Assembly (NCBI RefSeq): GCF_001612685.1
Contig: NZ_BDAY01000010.1
Span: 62,001-126,000 of the forward strand
Source of the DNA: Nocardia altamirensis NBRC 108246
GTDB lineage: Bacteria; Actinomycetota; Actinomycetes; Mycobacteriales; Mycobacteriaceae
Reading direction: 5' to 3'
Length of the DNA: 64,000 nucleotides
Below are positions 34,798-42,395 of the stretch, piece after piece; the stretch's first letter is position 1, and the number at the start of each line of letters is the position of its first letter. The position numbers and the translations under genes were made by a program. The notes beneath the pieces are model-generated. The model did not search any database. It was not told the DNA's origin and worked only from the letters and a program-made list of their open reading frames with translations.

Positions 34798-35877
34798 GTG
34801 GAGCTACCCGTCATGCCGCCCGTCCGGCCGATGCTGGCCAAGACCGCGCCCGGCGTGCCGCGCGAGGCGGGACTGAGCTATGAACCCAAGTGGGACGGCT
34901 TCCGCTGCATCGTGTTCCGCGACGGCGACGAGGTCGAGCTCGGCTCGCGCAACGATCGTCCGCTGACCAGGTATTTTCCCGAGGTTGCCGAACTGCTGAA
35001 GCAGGCGCTGCCGGACAAGTGCGTGGTGGACGGCGAGATCGTGGTGGTCACCGATCAGGGCCTCGACTTCGACACCCTGCAGAACCGCCTGCATCCGGCG
35101 GCCTCCCGGGTCAACAAGCTCGCGGTCGAGACGCCGGCCAGTTTCGTGGCGTTCGATCTGCTCGCCCTCGGCGACAAGGACCTCACCGACGAGCCGTTCG
35201 CCGAACGTCGGCGGCTGCTCGAGACGATTCTCGACACCGAACTCTCCCGGGTGCATCTGACGCCGATCACCCAGGATCCCGATGTCGCCGAGGACTGGTT
35301 CACCCGGTTCGAGGGCGCGGGCTTCGACGGCGTCATGGTCAAGGGCAACGACCTGACCTACCTGCAGGACAAGCGGGTGATGCTCAAGGTCAAACACGAA
35401 CGCACCGCCGACTGCGTGGTGGCGGGCTTCCGGTGGCACAAGGACGGCGAAGGCGTCGGATCGCTGCTGCTCGGCCTGTTCGACGAGGACGGCAACCTCA
35501 ACCATGTCGGCGTGGCGAGCAGCTTCACCGCCGCCCGGCGCAAGGAACTGGTCGAGGAACTCGCGCCGCTGCGCGAGCACGCGCTGGACAATCACCCGTG
35601 GGCCACGTGGGCCGACGCCGTCGCGCAGGCCAAGGCCGACGGCAAGATGCCGGGCGGGGTGAGCCGCTGGACCGGCGGCAAGGACCTGTCGTGGGAGGCG
35701 CTGCGCCCCGAACTGGTGGCCGAGGTGCGCTACGAACACGTGCAATCCGGGCGGCTGCGGCACGGCGGCAGGCTGGTCCGTTTCCGGGCCGACCGGACAC
35801 CCGAATCCTGCACCTATGCCCAGCTCGACGAGGCGCCGCCCGCCGAACTCGGCGCGATCTTCAGTGAGGCCCGATGA
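34798..35877 (+). CDS. ligC: ATP-dependent DNA ligase (LigC-type), 359 aa
   Basis: Nucleotidyltransferase and OB domains. The adenylation motif EPKWDGFR gives the active Lys at residue 31; VDGEIVVV, FDGVMVKG and KVKHERTADCVV are motifs III to V. Length fits LigC rather than the larger LigB or multi-domain LigD. It overlaps PrimPol by 4 nt (ATGA). In mycobacteria LigC and PrimPol-C act together in gap repair or end joining. GTG start with GAGGAGG upstream. LigD itself is not in this window. Confidence 0.9.
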   Translation: MELPVMPPVRPMLAKTAPGVPREAGLSYEPKWDGFRCIVFRDGDEVELGSRNDRPLTRYFPEVAELLKQALPDKCVVDGEIVVVTDQGLDFDTLQNRLHPAASRVNKLAVETPASFVAFDLLALGDKDLTDEPFAERRRLLETILDTELSRVHLTPITQDPDVAEDWFTRFEGAGFDGVMVKGNDLTYLQDKRVMLKVKHERTADCVVAGFRWHKDGEGVGSLLLGLFDEDGNLNHVGVASSFTAARRKELVEELAPLREHALDNHPWATWADAVAQAKADGKMPGGVSRWTGGKDLSWEALRPELVAEVRYEHVQSGRLRHGGRLVRFRADRTPESCTYAQLDEAPPAELGAIFSEAR

Positions 35878-36881
35878 GTAAAACGGAGTCCGTCGATATC
35901 GAGGTCGACGGCAGGACCGTCAGCATCAGCAATCCGGGCAAGGTGTATTTCACCAAGCGCGGCGAAACGAAACTCGATCTCGTGCATTACTACCAGGCGG
36001 TGGCCGAGCCCTTCCTGAATGTGGTCGGCGGCCGTCCGCTGCTGCTGGAGCGTTATCCCGACGGCGCGTCGGGCAAGTCGTGGTTCCAGAAGCGGGTGCC
36101 GAAGACCGCGCCGGACTGGCTGCACACCGTCGAGGTGACCACGCCGAACGGCACCACCAGCGACGCGCTCGTCGCGCACGATCTCGCGCACATCCTGTGG
36201 GCAGTCAACCAGGGCTGCTTGGGTTTTCACGTGTGGCCCAACCGTGCGGACGATCTGAAGATCGCCGACGAGCTGCGCATCGACCTCGATCCCTCGCCGG
36301 GTATCACATTCGACGACCTCCGGCGGGCCGCCGTGCTCACGCGAGAGCTGTTCAGCGAGTTGGGGATCGAGTCACGGATCAAGACCTCGGGATCGCGCGG
36401 GTTGCATATCTATGTTGCGCTGCAACCGAATTGGGACGGCTACCAGGTCCGCGCGGCCGCCGTCGCGCTCGCCAGGGAACTGGAGCGCAGGCATCCCGAG
36501 GAGATCACCGCGCAGTGGTGGAAGGAAGAGCGCGGCAACCGCGTGTTCGTCGATTTCAACCAGAACGCCCCGCACAAAACGGTATTCGGCGCGTGGTGTG
36601 TGCGGCCGAAGGTCGGCGCCCAGGTCTCGACGCCGATCGACTGGTCCGCACTGGCCGACATCGTGCCGGACGAGCTCACCATCGCGACCGTGCCCGCGCG
36701 CCTGGCCGAGTTCGGTGATCCGTGGGCCGATCGTGCACCGCAATCCATTGCGCCGCTGTTGGAGATGTCGGAGCGGGACATGGCGTCCGGCCTCATGGAC
36801 GCGCCATGGCCGCCGCAGTATCCGAAGATGCCCAACGAACCACCCCGGGTGCAGCCGAGCCGCGCCAAGAAAGAGGAGTAG
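35874..36881 (+). CDS. LigD-like primase-polymerase (PrimPol-C), 335 aa
   Basis: Polymerase domain of the archaeo-eukaryotic primase fold: VDGRTVSISNPGKVYF at the N-terminus, ELRIDLDPSPGITFDD (catalytic Asp pair), SGSRGLHIYVAL (His motif) and WWKEERGNRVFVDFNQNA (third acidic motif). The match is to the stand-alone polymerase partner of LigC, not to a LigD fusion. Family role: short-gap filling with ribonucleotides. Same operon as ligC. Confidence 0.9.
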   Translation: MSKTESVDIEVDGRTVSISNPGKVYFTKRGETKLDLVHYYQAVAEPFLNVVGGRPLLLERYPDGASGKSWFQKRVPKTAPDWLHTVEVTTPNGTTSDALVAHDLAHILWAVNQGCLGFHVWPNRADDLKIADELRIDLDPSPGITFDDLRRAAVLTRELFSELGIESRIKTSGSRGLHIYVALQPNWDGYQVRAAAVALARELERRHPEEITAQWWKEERGNRVFVDFNQNAPHKTVFGAWCVRPKVGAQVSTPIDWSALADIVPDELTIATVPARLAEFGDPWADRAPQSIAPLLEMSERDMASGLMDAPWPPQYPKMPNEPPRVQPSRAKKEE

Positions 36882-36922
36882 CGCACGTTCGCTCGGCAGG
36901 TGACCCTGCTCAATCGACGGTG

Positions 36923-37693
36923 CTACTCAGAGGTCCACAACGCCCATATGCCATTGCGGCCGGGGTTCTCGCAGATCAGCGCACGGCCGTCCGCGGTGCG
37001 CCCGGATTTCCCGGTGCTCCCATCACATTTCGCCCCGGCCTGCTGGATCGCCGTCGACACGTTGTAGGGACCGGACCACAGGAATGCGGTCCCCGATCGC
37101 AAGCAGATCAGCGTGCCCCCGTCGGCCGCACTGCCGATCTGGCCGACCTGCGCGTCGGTGCAGGCCGTGCCCTTCTTCAGGTTGCTCGGCGCCGCCGTCG
37201 CGGTCGGCGCCACCGTCGTCGTGACCGGACTGAGCGCGACAGTCGTTGTGGGCGGCGCCTTTTGCTCGGTGGTCGACTGTGCCGACAGATTCACGGTCGC
37301 CGCAGGCTTGTTCGCGCGCAGCAGGTCGTCCGGCACGATCCTGCCGGACAGCACAACGAGCCCGGCCAGCGCCGTCACCTCCGCGACACCGATCAGCAGC
37401 GCGAACATCGCCATCACCCGGCCGCGCGGATGCGAGAACGCGATGAAGCCGAAAACGATGGCGACCGGGAACAACCCGAGCAGCGCCGCCACCAGCGCGA
37501 CAATCGCGTAGGGGTTGATGATGGGCGGAATCTCCACCCGTAGTCGTCCGGTGCGCCGCCGCGGCGCCGCCTCCTGCCAGCGATCATCAGGGTCGGATTC
37601 GCCCCAGCGCTGCTCCTCCTCCGCTTCCGGCCACCGATCGTCCTGCGCCGCCGCAGGCCAGCGTTCCGATTCACGGCGTTCTGCCCGTGCCAT
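36923..37693 (-). CDS. membrane protein with extracytoplasmic Cys-rich domain, 256 aa
   Basis: Cytoplasmic N-terminus, Arg/Glu/Trp-rich (MARAERRESERWPAAAQDDR), two membrane helices near 70-130 (VALVAALLGLFPVAIVFGF and VMAMFALLIGVAEVTALAG), a Thr/Pro linker, and a C-terminal domain with repeated Cys (KKGTACTDAQVG, GTLICLRSG, GAKCDGSTG, RALICENPG). Homologous layouts are common in Nocardia as DUF4190-like proteins. ATG 37693 has GGAGAGGGA upstream. Function unknown. Confidence 0.7.
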   Translation of the reverse strand: MARAERRESERWPAAAQDDRWPEAEEEQRWGESDPDDRWQEAAPRRRTGRLRVEIPPIINPYAIVALVAALLGLFPVAIVFGFIAFSHPRGRVMAMFALLIGVAEVTALAGLVVLSGRIVPDDLLRANKPAATVNLSAQSTTEQKAPPTTTVALSPVTTTVAPTATAAPSNLKKGTACTDAQVGQIGSAADGGTLICLRSGTAFLWSGPYNVSTAIQQAGAKCDGSTGKSGRTADGRALICENPGRNGIWALWTSE

Positions 37694-37929
37694 GCCAGGT
37701 CCCTCTCCACACCACACACCGTGCAGGAACCTCGGACTATCCGGACCCGCCCCGATATCCCGACCCACAATAGGGGCAGCGCGGCGCGTGCTCATCACAA
37801 ATGTCTAATTACCGCCCAGTTCGTCCGGCGGCGACATTCGACCGCTGCGAATTACTGGATATTTGCTGGTCCACGGTTCATGCTGATCGGAATGTGTGAC
37901 TGATCTCGAGATGACTCCCAGGAGGATCC

Positions 37930-38289
37930 ATGCTCGGTAGCACCCCCGACGGCCGCGACGATCGGCCGTGGCACGCGCAAGCCGGCGATCTGCTCGGCGA
38001 CAATTTCAATATTCCTGGCCTCATTCTCTGCGGATTGGGCATGGTCGCATTGGCCTGCACGCTCACCGCCGCCGGATACGGCCTCGACCAGTACACGCAG
38101 ACCGGCGCGATCGTCACCGCCGCACTGTGGATCCTCGGCGTCGGCGCGCTGGTGGTGGAACATCGACGCGAGGAAGTGATCGAGCGGACGCACGGCAGGC
38201 ACGGGCACATGCCAGGGCACCGGCGTCCGGTGCGCTACAGCGCGGCCCGCGTCCCCGCCAACGAGCTCGCGCCGGAAACCCGCAGCTGA
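37930..38289 (+). CDS. small two-helix membrane protein, 119 aa
   Basis: MLGSTPDGRDDRPWHAQAGD precedes two hydrophobic helices (GLILCGLGMVALACTLTAAG and GAIVTAALWILGVGALVVEH), then a basic His-rich tail (RTHGRHGHMPGHRR). CAGGAGGATCC before the ATG is a strong ribosome site. No family recognised. Confidence 0.65.
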   Translation: MLGSTPDGRDDRPWHAQAGDLLGDNFNIPGLILCGLGMVALACTLTAAGYGLDQYTQTGAIVTAALWILGVGALVVEHRREEVIERTHGRHGHMPGHRRPVRYSAARVPANELAPETRS

Positions 38290-38310
38290 GAACCGGGACC
38301 GTCGGCGCGC

Positions 38311-38982
38311 TCAGCGCCGGCGGTCCACCTTCGGCAGCGATTCGGTGACCAGCGTCATCAGCATGTCGGCGAGCAGCTCGTGCACCTGCGGTCTGGTCAG
38401 CGTGCCGCGCGTGATCCATTCCCGCCCCGCGACTTTCACCAGCCCGCCGTAGGCGCGGACCATCGCGCGCAACGCCGCACTGCGCGCCGAATCGGCGAGC
38501 CCGACCATGAGCAGCAGCCGTTCGGCGGCCGCGTCGTCGGCCTGATCCAGGATCTGCTGCACCTCGGGGTCGTCGCCGACGCCCTCGTGGCTGGTCACCT
38601 TCACCCAGGTGCTGCCGTGCTCGGCGATGGTGTCGAGCAGCCAGTGCACGCTCGCCTCGACACGTTCGCGTTCGGTGCCGATCGGCACGATCATGTCGTC
38701 GAGCTTGGGCAGCGTGACCATGCGGCGAACGACCGCAAGATAGAGGTCGCGCTTGTTGCCGAAGTAATGGTTGATCAGGCCGCGGGCCACCCCGGCGCGC
38801 TGGGCCAGCTCGGCGGTCGACACGGCCGCATACGGCCGTTCGCCGAACATGTCGATCGCGCACGCCAGGATCTGGGCCCGCCGCTCGTCGGGTTCGAGCC
38901 GACGGCGGCGCGGCGCCACCGCGCCGTCGGCGTCGTCCCGAGGCGCGATGGGGTCGCTCGAGGTATCAGAGAGACCGGGCAA
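38311..38982 (-). CDS. TetR-family regulator, co-transcribed with acyl-CoA dehydrogenase, 223 aa
   Basis: HTH at about 35-80: DERRAQILACAIDMFGERPY, VSTAELAQRAGVARGLINHYF. TTG start at 38982 has AAGGA 5 nt upstream and lies inside the 3' end of the dehydrogenase gene (17-nt overlap). The C-terminal ligand domain ends ESLPKVDRRR. It likely controls the dehydrogenase; TTGGCA-N3-TGTCAA before that gene is a possible target. Confidence 0.8.
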   Translation of the reverse strand: MPGLSDTSSDPIAPRDDADGAVAPRRRRLEPDERRAQILACAIDMFGERPYAAVSTAELAQRAGVARGLINHYFGNKRDLYLAVVRRMVTLPKLDDMIVPIGTERERVEASVHWLLDTIAEHGSTWVKVTSHEGVGDDPEVQQILDQADDAAAERLLLMVGLADSARSAALRAMVRAYGGLVKVAGREWITRGTLTRPQVHELLADMLMTLVTESLPKVDRRR

Positions 38983-40111
38983 TGAGATCCTTCATTACCT
39001 CGTTGCTGCCCGCGAGGATGCGCAGGACGCGGGCGCCGGTGTAGAGCTGCGAAATCGGATACTCCGTCATGTAGCCGTAGCCGCCGAACAGTTGCAGGCA
39101 GCGGTCAACCACGATACCCAGCTGGTCGGTGAGCCAGTACTTCGACATCGCCGCCGTTGGGATGTCGAGCTCGCCGCGCAGATGCTTGACGATGCAGTCG
39201 TCGAGGAAGGTGCGGCTGACCTTCGCGAGGGTCGCGCACTCGGCGAGCTCGAATTTGGTGTTCTGCATCGCGAACAACGGCTTGCCGAAGGCCTCGCGGC
39301 CCTTGGTGTAGTCGATGGTCAGCTGAACGGCCTTCTCCATCATGGCGACCGCGATGATCCCGGTGACCAGTCGCTCCTGGGCCAGCATCTGCATCATCTG
39401 ATAGAAGCCGAGGCCCTCGGCCTCGCCGAGCAGGTTCGACGCGGGCACGCGCAGTCCGTCGAAGAACAACTCGGCGGTGTCCTGGGCCTTGCCGCCGATC
39501 TTGTTCAGGATGCGGCCGCGCTTGAAGCCCGGTGTCTCGTCGGAGACGTCGGCGTAGATCAGTGAGACGCCGGACGCGCCCTTGGTCGGGTCGGTTTTGG
39601 CGGCGATGATGATGCCGTCGCAGAGCCAGCCGTTGGTGATGAAGATCTTCGAGCCGGTGATGACGTACTCGTCGCCTTCGCGCACCGCGCGGGTCTTGAT
39701 GTTCTGCAGGTCGGAGCCGGTGCCGGGTTCGGTCATGCCGATGGAGAGCACGATCTCGCCGCTGGCGGCCTTCGGCAGCACCCGCTGCTTGAGCTCGGCG
39801 GAGCCGAATTCCTTCAGGTAGGGCGCGATGATCGAGCTGTGCACCGGCATGCCCATCGAGCCGTCGCCCGCGCGCGACTGTTCCTCGATGATCGCCGCCT
39901 CGTGCGCGAATGTGCCGCCGCCACCGCCGAATTCGGTGGGGATCGCCGTGCACAGCAGGCCGAGCTCGCCTGCCCGGTTGTACAGCGCGCGGTCGGGGTG
40001 TCCCTGGGCGACGAACTTCTCCTCGTGTGGGACGACGTCCTTTTCGAAGAACGCCTTCGCGAGATCGCGTACCGCCTCGACCTCGTCGTCACTCCATGCG
40101 GCGCGTGCCAT
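38966..40111 (-). CDS. acyl-CoA dehydrogenase, 381 aa
   Basis: Full-length FadE-type enzyme: IPTEFGGGGGTFAHEAAIIE, IVLSIGMTEPGTGSDLQNIK (FAD/substrate loop), GSKIFITNGWLCDGI, GREAFGKPLFAMQNTKF and LQLFGGYGYMTEYPISQLYT. The Glu in LAQERLVTG is a candidate base, as in the long-chain type. Oxidises an acyl-CoA with FAD, substrate unknown. The TetR gene overlaps its 3' end. Confidence 0.9.
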   Translation of the reverse strand: MARAAWSDDEVEAVRDLAKAFFEKDVVPHEEKFVAQGHPDRALYNRAGELGLLCTAIPTEFGGGGGTFAHEAAIIEEQSRAGDGSMGMPVHSSIIAPYLKEFGSAELKQRVLPKAASGEIVLSIGMTEPGTGSDLQNIKTRAVREGDEYVITGSKIFITNGWLCDGIIIAAKTDPTKGASGVSLIYADVSDETPGFKRGRILNKIGGKAQDTAELFFDGLRVPASNLLGEAEGLGFYQMMQMLAQERLVTGIIAVAMMEKAVQLTIDYTKGREAFGKPLFAMQNTKFELAECATLAKVSRTFLDDCIVKHLRGELDIPTAAMSKYWLTDQLGIVVDRCLQLFGGYGYMTEYPISQLYTGARVLRILAGSNEVMKDLIARSL

Positions 40112-40186
40112 CTTCGGATCCTTTGCTCGCTGCTGTTGCTACCCGCGGCATCGCAGATGGCCGCTCGCCATCAGATTCTCGCACTA

Positions 40187-40243
40187 TTGGCAATGTGTCA
40201 ACAACCCGGGCGTATGTCGAGGCGCACCGGTACTGTCAGCAGC
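40187..40243. promoter_or_regulatory. two candidate operators upstream of the acyl-CoA dehydrogenase
   Basis: TTGGCAATGTGTCAA (40187-40201) is a near-perfect inverted repeat (TTGRCA-N3-TGTCAA), typical of TetR operators. GGTACTGTCAGCAGC (40229-40243) partly matches the 15-bp CGTACTGTCAGTATC element seen at 41099, so the second TetR may also act here. Both are inferences from sequence. Confidence 0.45.
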
Positions 40244-40321
40244 GGAAGTGAGCGCATCATGCGCAAGCACGCAAGCCGACGCGACGCAGCCGTGTACAGC
40301 GGCGACGAAAGCCGGTACGGG

Positions 40322-41008
40322 TCAGCGCGTCTGGTTGACCGCGGCGAGCGAGGTGAAGATCGGCGTCTCCGGATCCGCGGAAATGCCCTGCCTGCGCAGG
40401 AATCCGTCGATCAGACCCCAGACGAACTCGGTCGCCTGATCGACGAATTCGGCGGTGCGCGTTGGCTGGTCCGCGGATTCCGCCGAATCGCCGAGCCACA
40501 GATCGGTGATCGAGACGACGACGCCGACCACCGCGCGGGACAGATAGTCGATGCCCGCGGTGTCGATCGGAATGGATTCGGCGATCTCGCGCGCCTGCCT
40601 GGTGAAGCGATCCGAGGCGGCGCGGCCGAGGTCGAACTGCAGCACCGTTCCGTCGGAGCGCTGGGTCACCTGCGCCTGGCCGAGGAAGCGAAAAACGTTG
40701 GGATGCTGCAGAATACTGTCGGCGTAGCCGGTGAGCACGCGACGCAACGCGGTGCGCGGCGGTTGCAGCATGAGGGTCAGGTCGTTGCCCGCGGCCGCCG
40801 CCGCGGACTTGGCCATCCGCTGGCCGATCTCGGTGTAGAGATCGGCCTTGTCGGCGAACTGCCGGTACAGGCGCGGCTTGGTGATGTTCGCTTCGCGGGC
40901 GATGTCGTCCATGCTCGGCCGCGGACCGTCCCGGTCGATCACCCGGATCGCCGCATCGACGATCTCCGCGCGGGAGGTCGCCGAAGAACGGGTGCTTGGA
41001 CGGGCCAC
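40322..41008 (-). CDS. TetR-family regulator, 228 aa
   Basis: MARPSTRSSATSRAEIVDAA begins the chain; HTH is DIAREANITKPRLYRQFADK. I take GTG 41008 as start, because an operator-like palindrome would overlap a GTG at 41023. Its upstream region contains CGTACYGNCRGTACG-type sites three times, suggesting autoregulation and control of the hydrolase in the opposite direction. Confidence 0.8.
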   Translation of the reverse strand: MARPSTRSSATSRAEIVDAAIRVIDRDGPRPSMDDIAREANITKPRLYRQFADKADLYTEIGQRMAKSAAAAAGNDLTLMLQPPRTALRRVLTGYADSILQHPNVFRFLGQAQVTQRSDGTVLQFDLGRAASDRFTRQAREIAESIPIDTAGIDYLSRAVVGVVVSITDLWLGDSAESADQPTRTAEFVDQATEFVWGLIDGFLRRQGISADPETPIFTSLAAVNQTR

Positions 41009-41022
41009 GTCCGCAGCATACA

Positions 41023-41134
41023 CGTACCGCCGGTACGGTTATCAGCGTGAGCTACGCCATAATGTGGCCGTTGCCCCTCCCCTTCCCAGCAAATACTTCG
41101 TACTGTCAGTATCGGAAAACGTACTGGCGGTACG
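41023..41134. promoter_or_regulatory. three 15-bp operator-like palindromes between divergent genes
   Basis: CGTACCGCCGGTACG (41023-41037), CGTACTGTCAGTATC (41099-41113) and CGTACTGGCGGTACG (41120-41134). They share the pattern CGTACYGNCRGTACG. They lie in the 210-bp gap between the TetR gene and the divergent hydrolase gene. Two of them are 21 bp apart centre to centre (two helical turns), the third 76 bp away. Confidence 0.65.
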
Positions 41135-41218
41135 CCTGGGAGTTACGGCTCGACCTGACCTCCGGCCGGACCGACAATCGCGGCACCGGTAGGCAGCGCA
41201 CCCGAACGAGGCAACGAC

Positions 41219-42148
41219 ATGACGAACGAGCTCGACACCGAAACGCCCCGCCCGGACCGGCAGTGGACGGTGACCGCCGACGGCACCGATCTCGCCGTCT
41301 TCGAATGGGGCGACCCCGCCGCCGAACCCCTGGTCCTGGTGCACGGCCTCACCGACACCCACCGGGTGTGGGCAACGGTGGCCGCGTTGCTGACCGACGG
41401 CTTTCGCGTGATCACCTATGACGTGCGCGGCCACGGCCGGTCGGATAATCCCGCACTGCTGTCGGAATTCCGGCTCGACCGGCTCGCCGACGACCTCTTC
41501 GCGGTGATCGAGGCCGCGAGCCCGAATCGACCGGTGCACACCTGCGGACACGGTTGGGGCGCGGTGCAGCTGTGGGAGGCGGTGTGTGATCCGAGGGCGA
41601 ACACCACGATCGCGTCGTTCACCGCCATCGCTGGACCCAACCTCGATCACTTCGGCCTCTGGCTGCGCGCCATCGCGCCGCACGTCCGGCTCCACGCGGG
41701 CGATGTCGGCTGGTGGCTGCGCAGCGTGCGCTGGACGCTGAGCCCGGTGCCGGTGGCGCGCAGGCTGTATCCGCCGCGGGTGCGGACCCTGCTGGTGGAA
41801 CGGCTCGGCGGTGTTTCGCCGGTGCCTGCCAGGATCGCGCGCACCTGGGCAACGGATCTGCTTGCGGGCGGGCGCATTGCGCAAGCCAACCTCCTGCATC
41901 ACGTGCGACGGCCGCGCGTGCGGCGCACCGCCGTGCCGGTGCAGCTGCTCGTCGACAGCACCGATCCGTTCGTGCCCGCCGCCATCTACGACACCTCGAC
42001 GCGCTGGGTGGACCGGCTCTGGCGGTGCGCGGTGCCTGCCGATCACTGGCTGCCGGTCACCGAGCCGCTGCTCGTTGCCGAGGCGATCGCCAACTTCGTC
42101 GACGACATGCGCGCCGACCTCGCCTCGATCACCCCGCGCAGCAGCTGA
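41219..42148 (+). CDS. EphD-like alpha/beta-hydrolase lacking the nucleophile, 309 aa
   Basis: Alpha/beta-hydrolase: PLVLVHGLTDTHRVW (oxyanion loop), VITYDVRGHGRSDNP, and PVHTCGHGWGAVQLWEA. Relatives have GHDWG with the Asp nucleophile; here that residue is Gly. The other parts of the fold are intact, ending in PADHWLPVTEP with a possible His. It may be an inactive or non-hydrolytic member. First gene of an operon with 42180 and 42392; GAGGC before the ATG. Confidence 0.82.
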   Translation: MTNELDTETPRPDRQWTVTADGTDLAVFEWGDPAAEPLVLVHGLTDTHRVWATVAALLTDGFRVITYDVRGHGRSDNPALLSEFRLDRLADDLFAVIEAASPNRPVHTCGHGWGAVQLWEAVCDPRANTTIASFTAIAGPNLDHFGLWLRAIAPHVRLHAGDVGWWLRSVRWTLSPVPVARRLYPPRVRTLLVERLGGVSPVPARIARTWATDLLAGGRIAQANLLHHVRRPRVRRTAVPVQLLVDSTDPFVPAAIYDTSTRWVDRLWRCAVPADHWLPVTEPLLVAEAIANFVDDMRADLASITPRSS

Positions 42149-42179
42149 CCCGATCCTTTCGAACCGATACGGAGATCCC

Positions 42180-42395
42180 ATGCCGGACGCAGCAACTCCG
42201 CTGATCCGCACCCTCGGCGCGCCACTGCCCGACGAGTTCGACCGGCTCAGCGCCGCCGATCTCGCCGAACTCGATCGACTGCTTCGGGCCGCACAGACCG
42301 CGCGCGGCCAGCGCCTCGGCGCGGCGGTCGAGTCCTCGCTGCAGCTCATTCCCCGGCTGATGCGCCCGACGGTCAAGAAGGCGCTCGGCTTGTGA
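42180..42395 (+). CDS. small helical protein, 71 aa
   Basis: MPDAATPLIRTLGAPLPDEF, then an alpha-helical stretch (DLAELDRLLRAAQTARGQRL) and a basic end (RPTVKKALGL). CGGAG before the start. 31 nt behind the hydrolase and overlapping the next gene by GTGA. No family known to me. Confidence 0.6.
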   Translation: MPDAATPLIRTLGAPLPDEFDRLSAADLAELDRLLRAAQTARGQRLGAAVESSLQLIPRLMRPTVKKALGL

